Translations under genes and position numbers: made by a program
Assembly: GCA_013397795.1 (NCBI GenBank)
Contig: VZTJ01000112.1
Span: forward strand, 590,910-654,909
DNA: 64,000 nt
Direction of reading: 5' to 3'
From: Orthonyx spaldingii
Taxonomy: Eukaryota; Chordata; Aves; Passeriformes; Orthonychidae
Part shown: in pieces, positions 26,471 through 36,800 of the stretch
Layout: each line of letters begins with the position of its first letter
How positions within the stretch are numbered: position 1 is the first letter of the stretch
The notes under the pieces: model-generated
Told to the model about the DNA's origin: nothing
Database searches by the model: none
The model's input: only the letters and a program-made list of their open reading frames with translations

Positions 26471-29009
26471 TCTTGCAATTATACTTGTGTCTTTCCTGTT
26501 GTCCAGGGTAATAGTGCTCAAATCCTGCCTCTATACGTCACCTCAAAGGAACTCATTATAGAATGAGTATACAACAGCCAAGAAACCACTTTTCATTCTT
26601 ATCAGCATATTTTCTTGTAAAGAAGGATAGCATTAATGGCCAGCTGTGGCTTGTGAGCCCTGACTTAATCAGAAGTGAATAATAAAAATTAATTTGAGGC
26701 ATATAGTTACTAGCCAACTGCAGCTATAACAAATGTTTAATGAACAGCCTTGCACTGGGGTCTGCATACCTTTTCCTGGGAATGAAAGGGGAAATGGCCA
26801 AGAGCGGGACTTTTTCTGTCCTAATTGCAGCAGCAGAATGGGGTAGAGTAAAATCTGACTGTGGAAGCAAACTATGGCTCAGTAAGGCTCAAGTTAGACC
26901 TCAGTAAACAGAAGAACAGAGGCAATGAAGTAGTTAGCCTTTGCTTTCTCTGCCTTCTCAATCTTCATGACATTAAGAGGACAACAACTTTGGTTGATGT
27001 TATTTGCAAAGTACAGCAAATTCTTTCTGACAAAACATCACCATGCCTTTTATTTAGTCTTGAAATATTAAACTGCTTTGCCAGAGCCATCAAGAAGGGC
27101 GTTGTTCTCTCTGGGGTCAGCACTGGGAGAGGAAGGATTGGTTGTTGGTGGGCTACACTTTGTATAAACACCTTGGGTCTTTGTCAAACTGCTTGCAAGG
27201 CTGGGATATCCAGGGACCTCCTGTAGTCTGTCTGCACCATACAGGTCATGGGCTTTTGTCTGTTCCTTCTCAGACAGCAGCTGTACCTGAGCAAAATGCA
27301 CTCTGCTGCTCTTTCTGGCTTCTGCTGGAAAGGACAACACAGTTTTGGCTCTCCATCCCACTCAGACTCTCCTCTGCCTCCCCACCACCTCTGGATGCAT
27401 CGAGGATTTTGGAGAGGAGCAAGAAAAAACCTTCAGGAGCTAGTAGTAGGACTTTCAAGGTAATTTGAAGCCCCTGGAGTCTGACTAGGCATTCCACAGT
27501 GCAGGTGTGGATAAATCCAGTAAAGCTGCACTAGGTGCCATTTTTGACACCTCTTCTGAGACTTGTTCTTGTACAGCTGAAGCTTATCAAAGCAGCTCCA
27601 CTAATTCCACGGCCTTTCCGAAGGTTGTGTAGTGTCACTCAAAACTCCAGGGCTTGCAAAAGGGTAGGATATTATTTATATCTACAGTGATACAAACTCC
27701 ACTTCCTAAATCAGTATTTATTTATTGGTTAACTTGCACAGTGCTCACCAATGCACGCCTGAGACTGAGAGTCTCCACACACAGGCACTTAGAACTGTGA
27801 CCACCTCAGCCTCTCTCATACAACAGGAAAAACAGACCACTTGGATATAATTGAGTGGGGGAAGAGACGGGATGCTCTCTTAACCTTGGTTTTCTTTTGC
27901 TACTTCCATGAGACAAAATTCCAGTCTGCTTTATTTTTTAAGTCAGCAAACTGATTATATATTGTAAAAGATCAGTGTTTTCATGGGTGAGTAGTAATTA
28001 CTGAGTAATGGCTTAAAACATTTCCTGAAGGAACATAAAGCTGTTTTTAAAAGTCAAGAGTACATTAAAAGGATTACCATGTAGATTTGATTTTTAGATA
28101 ACACTAAAATGGATCCCAAATGGACTTACGAAAAGGGATGCTATCTCTTTAATGGAAAGTGCATGGTCTGACAGCTCAGCATGCAAATGGTCCTGCAAAG
28201 GACTGTCTGTTGTGTTTTTTCCTTTCAACAAGAAGACAAGGAAATAGCTTGCCCTTCTCCTTTCAACTTTTAATAGCAGATGGGTTGCTCTGGTTTTGCT
28301 AGGAAAGGGAGAAGAGGATAGGTTTGGCAAGTAACTGCATCTTTCTAAATCACTGGGGAACTGTATTTCACGACTTCTGGAAGGTCAGTCAACAACAATT
28401 GTATCTCTTGCACAGATTGTGTTAAGTAGGTAGATTCCCTCTACATTCTCCATAGGCAAATCTCTCCTTGCCTCTTATATGCAAATAAATTTTAGTCCTA
28501 GTATATTTATTACACTAATCTTGTGCAGGGCATGAGCATCAGTGCTTGGCTTGGCAGTAAGTCTGGACAGGAGCAGGAGGGCCTCTTATATTCTTACTAC
28601 AATAACTTGCAATCACTACAGCATTTTCTATTTCAGAGTTGCCAGCACAACTTTCTGGTGATTGATGGTATAAAATATGCTTTTGGCCTGAGTAGGTTTT
28701 CTTCTAGAAACATTTAAAGGAGTATATTCATATTTCACTAAATACAGAGCACACTAGGATTCCAAATTCTTTTGTGGTATTGCACAAATTATTATAGGCT
28801 CCAAAAGTCCTGAGAAATTTCTATAAGCCTGTGAAAGCTTTAGATTGGATAGTCATCATTGCCTGCATTAAGGGCTGTGACAGATTGCTTCATCAGTGTA
28901 CACAGAGCAGAACATCAAATGGCCATTTGGCAGTGGGCACTGAAATTCTATTACGGTTGCCGAAAGCTTAGGTTGACATTGTGTATGTCTGCAAAGAGGC
29001 AGAAGAAAA

Positions 29010-29025
29010 GATGATGATGATGATT
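29010..29025. repeat. (GAT)n short repeat
   Basis: Five GAT/ATG units in a row. Confidence 0.8.
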
Positions 29026-31506
29026 GTGCAATGATATGATTCTGTTCTCCTTAAAATATTCACTTATATAGCATGTCAGATCTGTCGGGGTGATGTTAAT
29101 GTTTCACTGCTAAACCTGAGCTCTGCTGCATCACACGTCTTTGCTTATGTCCCAAAACCTCCATATGTTAAACAGTCCATTTTAACAGGGAGGTGAGAAT
29201 TGTGTATATTACACATGTGCCTGGAAATAACTGAGGAGTTTTTACTTCTCAAATGCTCTTTGGGATATTTAACTTGATGTAGGGTTTTTCCCTTTGATTT
29301 TCTTGTCTTTTTCTTAAAAGGGGACGGAAACAAACCCCTCCTCGTATTTAATTTTGGCACACAGGTCATTCTTAAAAGAGCTGAAAAGTGTTGGATGAGT
29401 TCTTACCTTTGTGACCATTTGACTCAGAGACTTTTCTTCCACTGGTTTGCTCTGACGCCCAAACCCACTAAATAAACAACTTTTGAGCTTAATGTCTTCT
29501 CAATGGTCACCTGCAGATTGATGGAACATTGAGGAATATGGGATGAATTTCAGGCCAGTCATCCCTAATAATAATTTTCTCATTCGTATACTGCTGAAAA
29601 GGTAGTTTGAGGGTAGTTACTCCTTTGCCAGACTTTTTTCTACTACAGACTCTGAAGGAGGGATATGGCCACCTGAATTCAGGACCTTTGCCAGACTGCA
29701 GTATGCTAAATTGTGACTAATGGAGAAAACTTGATCAAAATGTTCTCGGATTAGGTTGAAAGTAGAAGAAATCTGCATGTCTTTGTACTGTTTCCAGGGC
29801 TTCAAACAGTAAAAATGGATTTTACTGAAACACTGGATGTGCTGAGAATAAACTTTGGATACGTGCCAATTACAAAAAATTAAAGCTCAAACAAACATAT
29901 TTTATGAGCATGGGGAAAACATTGCTTCCTGAAATGATTTATAGAAACTGTCTTGCAGCAACAATTATTATGGTTTGTGTTTAGTCCTGCTGCCATGTGT
30001 TTCCTTATAGCTACAGGTTGGCCTCTGGTAGGAGCAACTCTGTAATTGAGAGATGCTAAAAGCAGGTACTGGAAGATTCAAAACTTGTGGAGAAAATGAA
30101 AATCTGGATTCTAACCCTAAACCTCATGTCCTGAATCAGGACCTACATTGGTACAAATTCAAATGGTGCCAGTAATTATTTTGGCGATGTTGATCTATCT
30201 GAGCAAATGGCTTGAAAACAGAGTCCTTACATGTGAGATTGGAGGGATGTTTAAGGCAGTCATGAAGCTTTGGATCACTTTTAGGCAGTTGAAACTGCCA
30301 GGAGGCAATAGACTCTAAAATACATTTCTTTACAGCTTGTCATGAAGTGTATGGACAAAAAATAAGTCGCTGTGTTATTGGGCAGAGGAGTATAGAATAG
30401 TTAAAATAGAAGTGGTGATCAAAATGTTATTTCTCCTGTTAACTGCCCTCTCCAACTACTTTTTACCATACTTGGGAAATCTGTTCAGTAATGATTGAGA
30501 AAAAAGAATACCACAAATGAATTGCTAAAGCTGCTGTAAAAATCACTAGCTGCATATTGTAGCATGAAACTGGAAATGAAAAAAGATTGTGGTTACTCAT
30601 TGAATAATTTTGATGAATGGTCTGAGGCTTACTCATAAGCATTTAGTTGCAAGTACGTGGTGTTTCAAATGTAACATTTTAATTGGATATACAGATGACA
30701 TGATGAGTTTCACCTTGCTGGCCATAATTCTTCTGATGAAATTCTTGGTGAAGATGCCCGAGACAGCGTACTCTCCATTCAGCGGGAGTGCAAGGTCTGA
30801 CTTGTTTCACAGGGTGCAATATTCATAGAAGGTGAGTAATACAATACTGGGAACACAAAGTGAATTTCTTTTTAAGGGAATGAAATTCACTGCATCTTTT
30901 TGGCAATGACTGTCTGCATTTACTTAAATGGGTGATGCAGGGCTCTAATGCTTTTAAATGATATCAGATCCTCTGATAAAAGACATAAGACTGCAGCCTA
31001 TTTATTGTGATGAGACAGGAGTTAATAAGATTACTCCTACTCTTCAGTTACTTTTTCATCTTTTGCAGCCAAATGCTAGGGTTTTTGTTAGCAGGCAAAA
31101 AGAGGTCAGCTCATTTAAAGGGTGTTGATGCTAGAAATAAACATTTTTTTCCCTCAAGTGGAACTCTGAAACCGAGGCTCCATTGCCCAACTGCCAACCT
31201 CCTAGTCCTTAAACCAGAATTGCTTTTAGCACTGGAATGCTCCATCCTTCTAATAACCACTTATATAAATTTTAAAAAAAACAAACTTAAAAATAATAGT
31301 AATTAAAAAAATCAGTAAGTGCAACGTAAACCTGCAGTAACTGTAGTGTTTGACAGAAGAAGGTTCAGAAATGTGGTAGCAGTGTCTGAAGGCACTGTTC
31401 AAGGAAGAATTTGTGCTGGAGAATAAAAACATAATTCCAAGTGCTGTGTTGTGCAAGGTGCTGTACAACAGGGAGTGATTGTCACAAACCTTTTGCAGAG
31501 TAGAAG

Positions 31507-31508
<2 letters not shown>

Positions 31509-31547
<39 letters not shown>
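31509..31547. repeat. (GT)n microsatellite, about 19 units
   Basis: A pure 39-bp GT tract followed by CGC. It is likely polymorphic in length. It also accounts for the Cys-Val and Thr-His repeats in overlapping open frames, which are therefore spurious. Confidence 0.97.
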
Positions 31548-31550
<3 letters not shown>

Positions 31551-31839
31551 ATAGTTATTTGCTTTGTTGTTGAGCAAGATTTTACGCTAAAAGTAGCTAC
31601 TCTGAGGAAAAGTTTTGGGGTTTTAAAAAAAGAAAAACAAACTAACTGCAACCAAAAAACCCCAAACAAAAGCCCCAACAACAACAAAAAAACCAACACC
31701 AAAAAACTTGTCTAGGGAAAGAGTTAAAGCCATCTGCCTGAAAGCATTGTGTAAAACATACACACAGTGTTGGGGAAATAAGCCAATTATGTGTGCTTCA
31801 CAGGAGGTGGGGGACTGACCTTTGTGTATAATTAGTTCT

Positions 31840-32060
31840 TTTATTTAAAGCAAAGATTTTGAATAGAATAACTAATTAGCTGTCATAAATGGCAAATTGA
31901 AGATTTTGGCCAGATTCCTCAGGGAGTGTGGGAGGACGTCCCTCCTTCCAGCCCGTAGTGTACGCTCTGGCTCTCCTCATTAGGGTTGTTTTTAGTTCTC
32001 TGCAGTGGTAATGAGGAGTGCAGCGGCGGCACTTCTCGGAGTCCCCTCTAATAAGGCATG
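31840..32060. promoter_or_regulatory. Candidate element with adjacent homeodomain and MEIS motifs
   Basis: CTAATTAG at 31872-31879 is followed immediately by CTGTCA (reverse TGACAG, the MEIS/TGIF core). TCATTAGG and GGTAATGAG follow around 31978-32016. The composite TAATTAG-CTGTCA arrangement resembles HOX/TALE co-binding. Confidence 0.3.
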
Positions 32061-32128
32061 AAATGCAGGTGGAACAGAACTGCCTTCAGCTCCTGCCGCC
32101 TTCTCCCCGCACATGTGGGTGTAGCCAA

Positions 32129-32181
32129 GGGCTCGGGGGGACGGGGTGAGGCTGAGGGGGGCAAGCTGGACTGGAGGGGGG
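32129..32181 (+). other. G-rich potential quadruplex tract
   Basis: Five G tracts of 3-6 G lie on the plus strand at 32129-32131, 32135-32140, 32143-32146, 32156-32161 and 32176-32181. Loops between the first four are 3, 2 and 9 nt. It would form on the non-template strand of LMO1 if this is intron 1. Confidence 0.45.
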
Positions 32182-32189
32182 TCTGAGAA

Positions 32190-32720
32190 GTCCTGGTGAT
32201 ATCACCTGTGTTTTATGCTCTGGACTTGACTGTATAAAATACAGGCAAACTGCAAAGCCTTGAAGGCGTATATCATTAGCTAGCAGTCCCCCATTACTCT
32301 TTCAGACCAATTAACCTTTAGAGTTGCATTAGAGAAATTAGGTGGTGAACTTCCCTGCTTTCAGAGGGGACCTCTAGCTCTCTTGCAGACCAGAGCACTG
32401 TGGAGCTGTGCGCCGTAGGACCAGTGCAGATAACTGTTATTTAAAAGGTCTGCCATTTATGAAAAGTTCCCAGACTCTCTTGGAAAGGAGGCTTTATGAG
32501 CAGTGCCCTTAGAGGAACTGCAGCTGATTGCCATGTGAATAGAAATATCAGTAAAATGGCTTAGAAAAATTTAGAGGTGTACTTAGTGGACACTTGTGTT
32601 ATAAAGCCGGCTGAATCATTTTACAGAAGGACTCCGACTGAGCAGATACGGGCTGATTAAAGCTTGTTTATCCGGCTGTGAATAGAGGTAAAGTTTGGAT
32701 TACTCACTACAATAACAGCC
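32190..32720. promoter_or_regulatory. Candidate enhancer block about 4 kb upstream of LMO1 exon 2
   Basis: It contains the perfect 12-bp palindrome GGTGATATCACC (32195-32206) overlapping an E-box CACCTG (32203-32208). It also has TATAAAAT at 32233-32240, a TATCATTAGCTAG stretch, CCAATTAACC and AGATAAC at 32428-32434. The dense motif content and the position relative to exon 2 recall the intron-1 regulatory region known in human LMO1. Orthology is not shown. Confidence 0.3.
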
Positions 32721-35109
32721 TCTTTAGACACAGACATAAATTTCAGTATGTCCAGAGGTGGTGTCTATAATTTTTTAATGTGTATTGGAGCTCTGAGCAC
32801 TCAGAGCAGGTTTAGTTTTGTATTTACCAGCAGCAAGTCTATTAAGTTGTAAAGGGCAAAGAAGGGAGTCTAGGTAGCCAGAAATAGAAAGGATTCATCT
32901 ACTGTTTCTAAGAAAAGAGAGCACTGGATGTCTAGCAACAGGAGAGGAGAGAGTAACTTGATGGTACTTTCAGAAATTGGCAATAATCAGTGTTCCCTTG
33001 TGATCACGTATTTAAATATGTGAGTGTCCTGCTGTTAATTTTTCTAGTTCTGCAACCCTACTTCTTATTTTCCAATCCTTGCCCACAGAGCACACGTGGA
33101 TTTAGTGGAAAGTGACCCCTTTGCTTCTTGACAGCCCCTTATCAAGTTGAACTAGGTATCTTGGCATTTTTGGCAGGTACCGGGGGAAAATGGATATAGA
33201 GAAATAAAGCAGCATCTTAGTCTTGCAGTGGGGAAATTACCAAAAAGAAAGAGCAGTTCTCGAGGTGGTTTCTGCCTGCAGAGCCCCAGGCTACTTGAGG
33301 CCTGCTGGAAAGAGGAGGCAGGAGGAAGAAAGCAGGCTTTGGTGTTGATTGTGTACTCTCTCTCTGCAAGCCTCTGACCATGAAAAGGGTTAAGCTTCTG
33401 AGATGCTTCTCTCTTGTTGCTTGGAAATGACATGGCAAGTGTTCTAGGAACCCTTGCTGATCAAGTTTGTCAGTTTTTGAAATTTTGTTTCACGCCTTGC
33501 CTGCTGTGTCAACTCACCAGCTAATTGCAGCTGCAACTTTCTGTAGTGGCGTGCGTGCTCCGTGCAGACCGGTTGGTTGGGATGTCGGAGGGAAACCTCA
33601 CAGCCCAAAATGTAATTTCAAAACACTGAACCTGACCAGCAGAGGCTGACCTTGCTCGTTATTATCTGAGTGGGAATAGCAGCTTTGAACATCATATGAT
33701 CTCTGAAATGGTACCTTTTTTCATTAGTAAGCCCCCTGCTGAACGCTGACCAAATACATAGCTTTTTTCCTTGCTTAAGGTACTGCTTAAAAATATATCT
33801 ATATCTGTTCCTTTGCTAGTTATTAGAAGCAAATCAAAGTGTTACATTCCCCTTACTCGCACAAGCCTCTCATAAGACAGTGGTGCCCTTGCGAGGAGCT
33901 CAGGATGGCTGCAGAGAGTGAGGGCTGCCAGAGCCACAGATGGAACAAGAACTGACCCTGCAGTCAGCCCTCAGCCATCCGGGCCTGCTTGGCACAGGAG
34001 ACCCTCAAACCTGCCCTAAATGCTCAAACCAGCCTCTCCTAATGGTCCAGCCAGGGTTTCGTCCCTGCACAGCTGCCCTTGTGCTTGACGATGCTGCTGC
34101 TGCATTGGAACCCTGTCTCTCTGGGTGAGCGCAGCCGTACCTGTGAAAGGGCTCTGCTTTCAAAAGTGGGGCCTTGGCAAGTCCCATCTGGCTGAGGATC
34201 TTGTATTTCTGAACCACAGAGCTGATCTCAAACCCCATCCATGCAGCAGCTCTCTTGAGTGGGGTTTTAAGGTATGCTGGTTGTCTGAAATCTGCATCTT
34301 GCCAGATGCAGGATCCTCGTGTTACCTACACAGACCTTGCAAAAGAATTGTATGGTGACCCCCCTCCTGGTGAGAAATCCTCCTCTGCCTCTAAGGGTGC
34401 ACATTTAGAGAGCCTGTTTGGCGGGTGCATAATGACTTGTTGGTGTCTGGGGCTCCTATCTAAAAACATAATTCGCACATCTAGGTCCTAGTTTTCATAG
34501 GTGCGAACTATTTTCTTTCATCACTGGTACTGATCTTACACAGCTTGCAAATGCAAATTCACATGCTCGCCCTTCTCTGCCTCACAACAAGGCAGCCTCT
34601 TCTCACAATGTGCTGTTTTGCTGGCATGCAGTCGGGAAGAGCATGGAAATTACTCGAAAATTGAAGCTTCTTTTTGCTACTAAAATGTATTTTGGATTAA
34701 AAAAAACAAAAACAAACAAAACAGGTGTGTCTAGAACCACGGGGTCACTTCCCTCGTTCTCGTAAGAAACTCTCACCAGGCACACGAGACTTCTGCAGTC
34801 TGACCTCTAGCACCTTTAGCATAATCCACTTCTGATGCTTCCCTGTCTTCTCCCTCTTTCCAACGTGTGTGTGTTTCTCTGTATGTAGCCTTTGTATGTA
34901 GAATTTCTCTCGGGAGTGTGGCAGGTTGCATATGTGACAGTCTAACACAGATACAGGTTTTCACTTAATTATTGCAGATTTGTCATTGGTGTCAAAAGTT
35001 TACTTGTAAAGACTTGGCAAGTGGGTTTTGAGTGTTCTGCAGCAGAGGGCAGGAGTGTTCTTTAAGCCCTTAGAGTTTTTGAATGTTACTTGGCCTGTCT
35101 CTGTGCTGC

Positions 35110-35450
35110 TGAGGCCATTTGATTATAGCTGGATCAATACCTCGCTGTTTGTGTAGAGGTGTCTTAAGTGCTATTGTCGTGTGCCCGCGGCTCTGACAAA
35201 GCAATTATTACTGTGGGAGTGGTGGGCTTACATGTGCTGACCATTAGCCACTCTCAGGTCACCCTGGCTTTTAAAGAAAGCAGCAAATGTCACTTACTGC
35301 AGTGGCACCGGCTCAGTCCTCTCTGGTTAAGGGACTGTTAATAATTCTGTTATCAAACTGCTACTTTCTGGGACATCCAGCGCTTCCTACAGAAAGGGTG
35401 GATTAACTTTGTGTAAGAGTATATAGCCAGTGACACCTGCTGCTGTACCA
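35110..35450. promoter_or_regulatory. Candidate conserved element 1.1-1.5 kb before exon 2
   Basis: ACAAAG at 35196-35201 (SOX or TCF/LEF type) is followed by CAATTATTA. Further along are TTAATAATTCTGTTATCAAAC, which includes an inverted GATA core, and several retained CpGs near 35178-35190. No coding frame was recognised. Confidence 0.25.
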
Positions 35451-36586
35451 GTGTCCCTTCTCATCATCTCTGCATTGGTTAAGCCCACAGTGTGTCATTT
35501 TTAGTGACTGACACTAGTAAAAATAAAAATCATAACAAATTAAATCAAGGCTCTACAGCAAATGGAATTCTGGCATCTCAGTGAGTTAATTTCTTCTTTC
35601 ATCATTTCCTGTCCTGTCCCTCACCCAGAGTACAATACTTGTTAATTTTTCCACCTTGCCTATTAATTCCATGAAGCCCTTTCCTGCCTTGCTCTTAAAC
35701 TGAGAAGGGTGACAGGTATCACAGCCGTGGCAGGCACTGGCTGCTTGAAGAAAAGTAAAAAGCTGGAGACAGCACTGAGAGGAAGGTGAGCACAGCAAGT
35801 CTCCCCCAGCCTCCAGACCCAAGTATTCTGTCACCACCTCATACCCAGCTATTGCATGCTTGTTTTGCAGTCCCAGCAGGGGTTTCCAGGGAGGAAGAAA
35901 TTCCTGGATTTTTGCTGCCATGTCCATCAATACAAGAGGAGGAGGAAAGCTATGCTTTGCTAAAGGAGTGTGGCTTCACTAGTGACAGAGGGGCACTGGT
36001 GGGTTATTCTCAGCAGGTCTCAAGGGCTTTTGAATCGCATTTATTTTGGAGCAGCCCCTGGTCTGCTCTGGCTTTCAGGCAGGCCTCTGTCACCAACAGG
36101 ATTCACAAGAGAGGGAAAACAGTGGCATACCACATCATTTTATACCCTCTCCTCTCCCTTCCCCATCAAACTCGATTCAGCCAAGATGCTGGACCAGGGG
36201 GTAGGTACAGTGATGGCCCTTCTGCTCTTTTTAATTGCCTGTGGCAGGTAATTAACAACACAAGGGTACTGGTAATGAGGGGAAAAAACAAATGTTGAAA
36301 TTGCAGCCAGTTTATTCTGCTGCAAGATGTTAGTAAGAAAAAGTCTGGTGCTTTGTGTCAGTCCTACCCTTAGGAAAAAAAGGGCTGTGTTCCTGCAAGT
36401 GTTGTTGTCCCTCTTAGCCTGCGACAGCAAATGAATTTAGAATTCTTTGGACTGTCAGCTCCATGCAATGTGAGCTCCTTGTGATGGCAGCAGCAGCAGT
36501 GTTTGCTCACAGATCTATCCCGAATGCCACAGCCTACCCGAGCTGCTTAGATGCCCTCTAAAGGAAGTGCTGTGTTTGCGTTGCAG

Positions 36587-36800
36587 GTGTGCCGATGTTA
36601 TCCGTACAACCCAAAGGGAAGCAGAAGGGCTGCGCTGGCTGCAACCGAAAGATCAAGGACCGGTACCTGCTGAAGGCTCTGGATAAGTATTGGCATGAAG
36701 ACTGTCTAAAGTGTGCCTGCTGTGACTGTCGTCTTGGAGAGGTTGGATCAACTCTTTACACAAAAGCAAATCTCATTCTCTGCCGCAGAGATTACCTGAG
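36587..36800 (+). CDS. LMO1: LMO1 coding exon 2 (all of LIM domain 1)
   Basis: The acceptor is the AG at 36585-36586 after a T-rich tract. The exon opens with GT, which completes a split Gly codon, then Val-Pro-Met (Met12 at 36594). It ends at 36800 inside an Arg codon (AG|G, Arg80), followed by donor GTAAAT at 36801. The complete first zinc-binding domain lies in this exon, from C24 to D77. The entry phase (one codon base supplied by the previous exon) matches the known N-terminus, whose last exon-1 residue is Gly. Met12 could serve as an internal start if a non-coding first exon is used, which would give a protein with both LIM domains intact. Confidence 0.97.

Larger units (their letters stand above)
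1..36586 (+). other. DNA upstream of LMO1 exon 2, probably LMO1 intron 1
   Basis: No coding exon was recognised on either strand. The many open frames are short, lack homology that I can recognise, and are often translations of homopolymers or dinucleotide repeats. A sequence encoding the LMO1 N-terminus (Met-(Met)-Val-Leu-Asp, ending in a phase-1 donor) was looked for at each ATG-GT occurrence noticed and not found. The simplest reading is that exon 1 lies upstream of the window and this is intronic. Mixed AT-rich unique sequence dominates; the individual repeats and candidate regulatory blocks are listed separately. Confidence 0.6.

Noticed and set aside
31250..31702. 150-residue minus-strand open frame with Thr-His repeats
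   Set aside because: The repeats are a translation of the GT microsatellite.
36186..36206. ATG-Leu-Asp-Gln-Gly followed by GTAGGT, resembling the LMO1 alternative N-terminus Met-Val-Leu-Asp-Gln, 0.4 kb before exon 2
   Set aside because: Splicing at this donor would leave phase 0, but exon 2 requires phase 1. The Glu-Asp residues are also missing. Probably coincidence.
35786..36298. 170-residue open frame just before LMO1 exon 2
   Set aside because: Not in frame with exon 2 through any GT-AG junction that I could support, and no recognisable domain.
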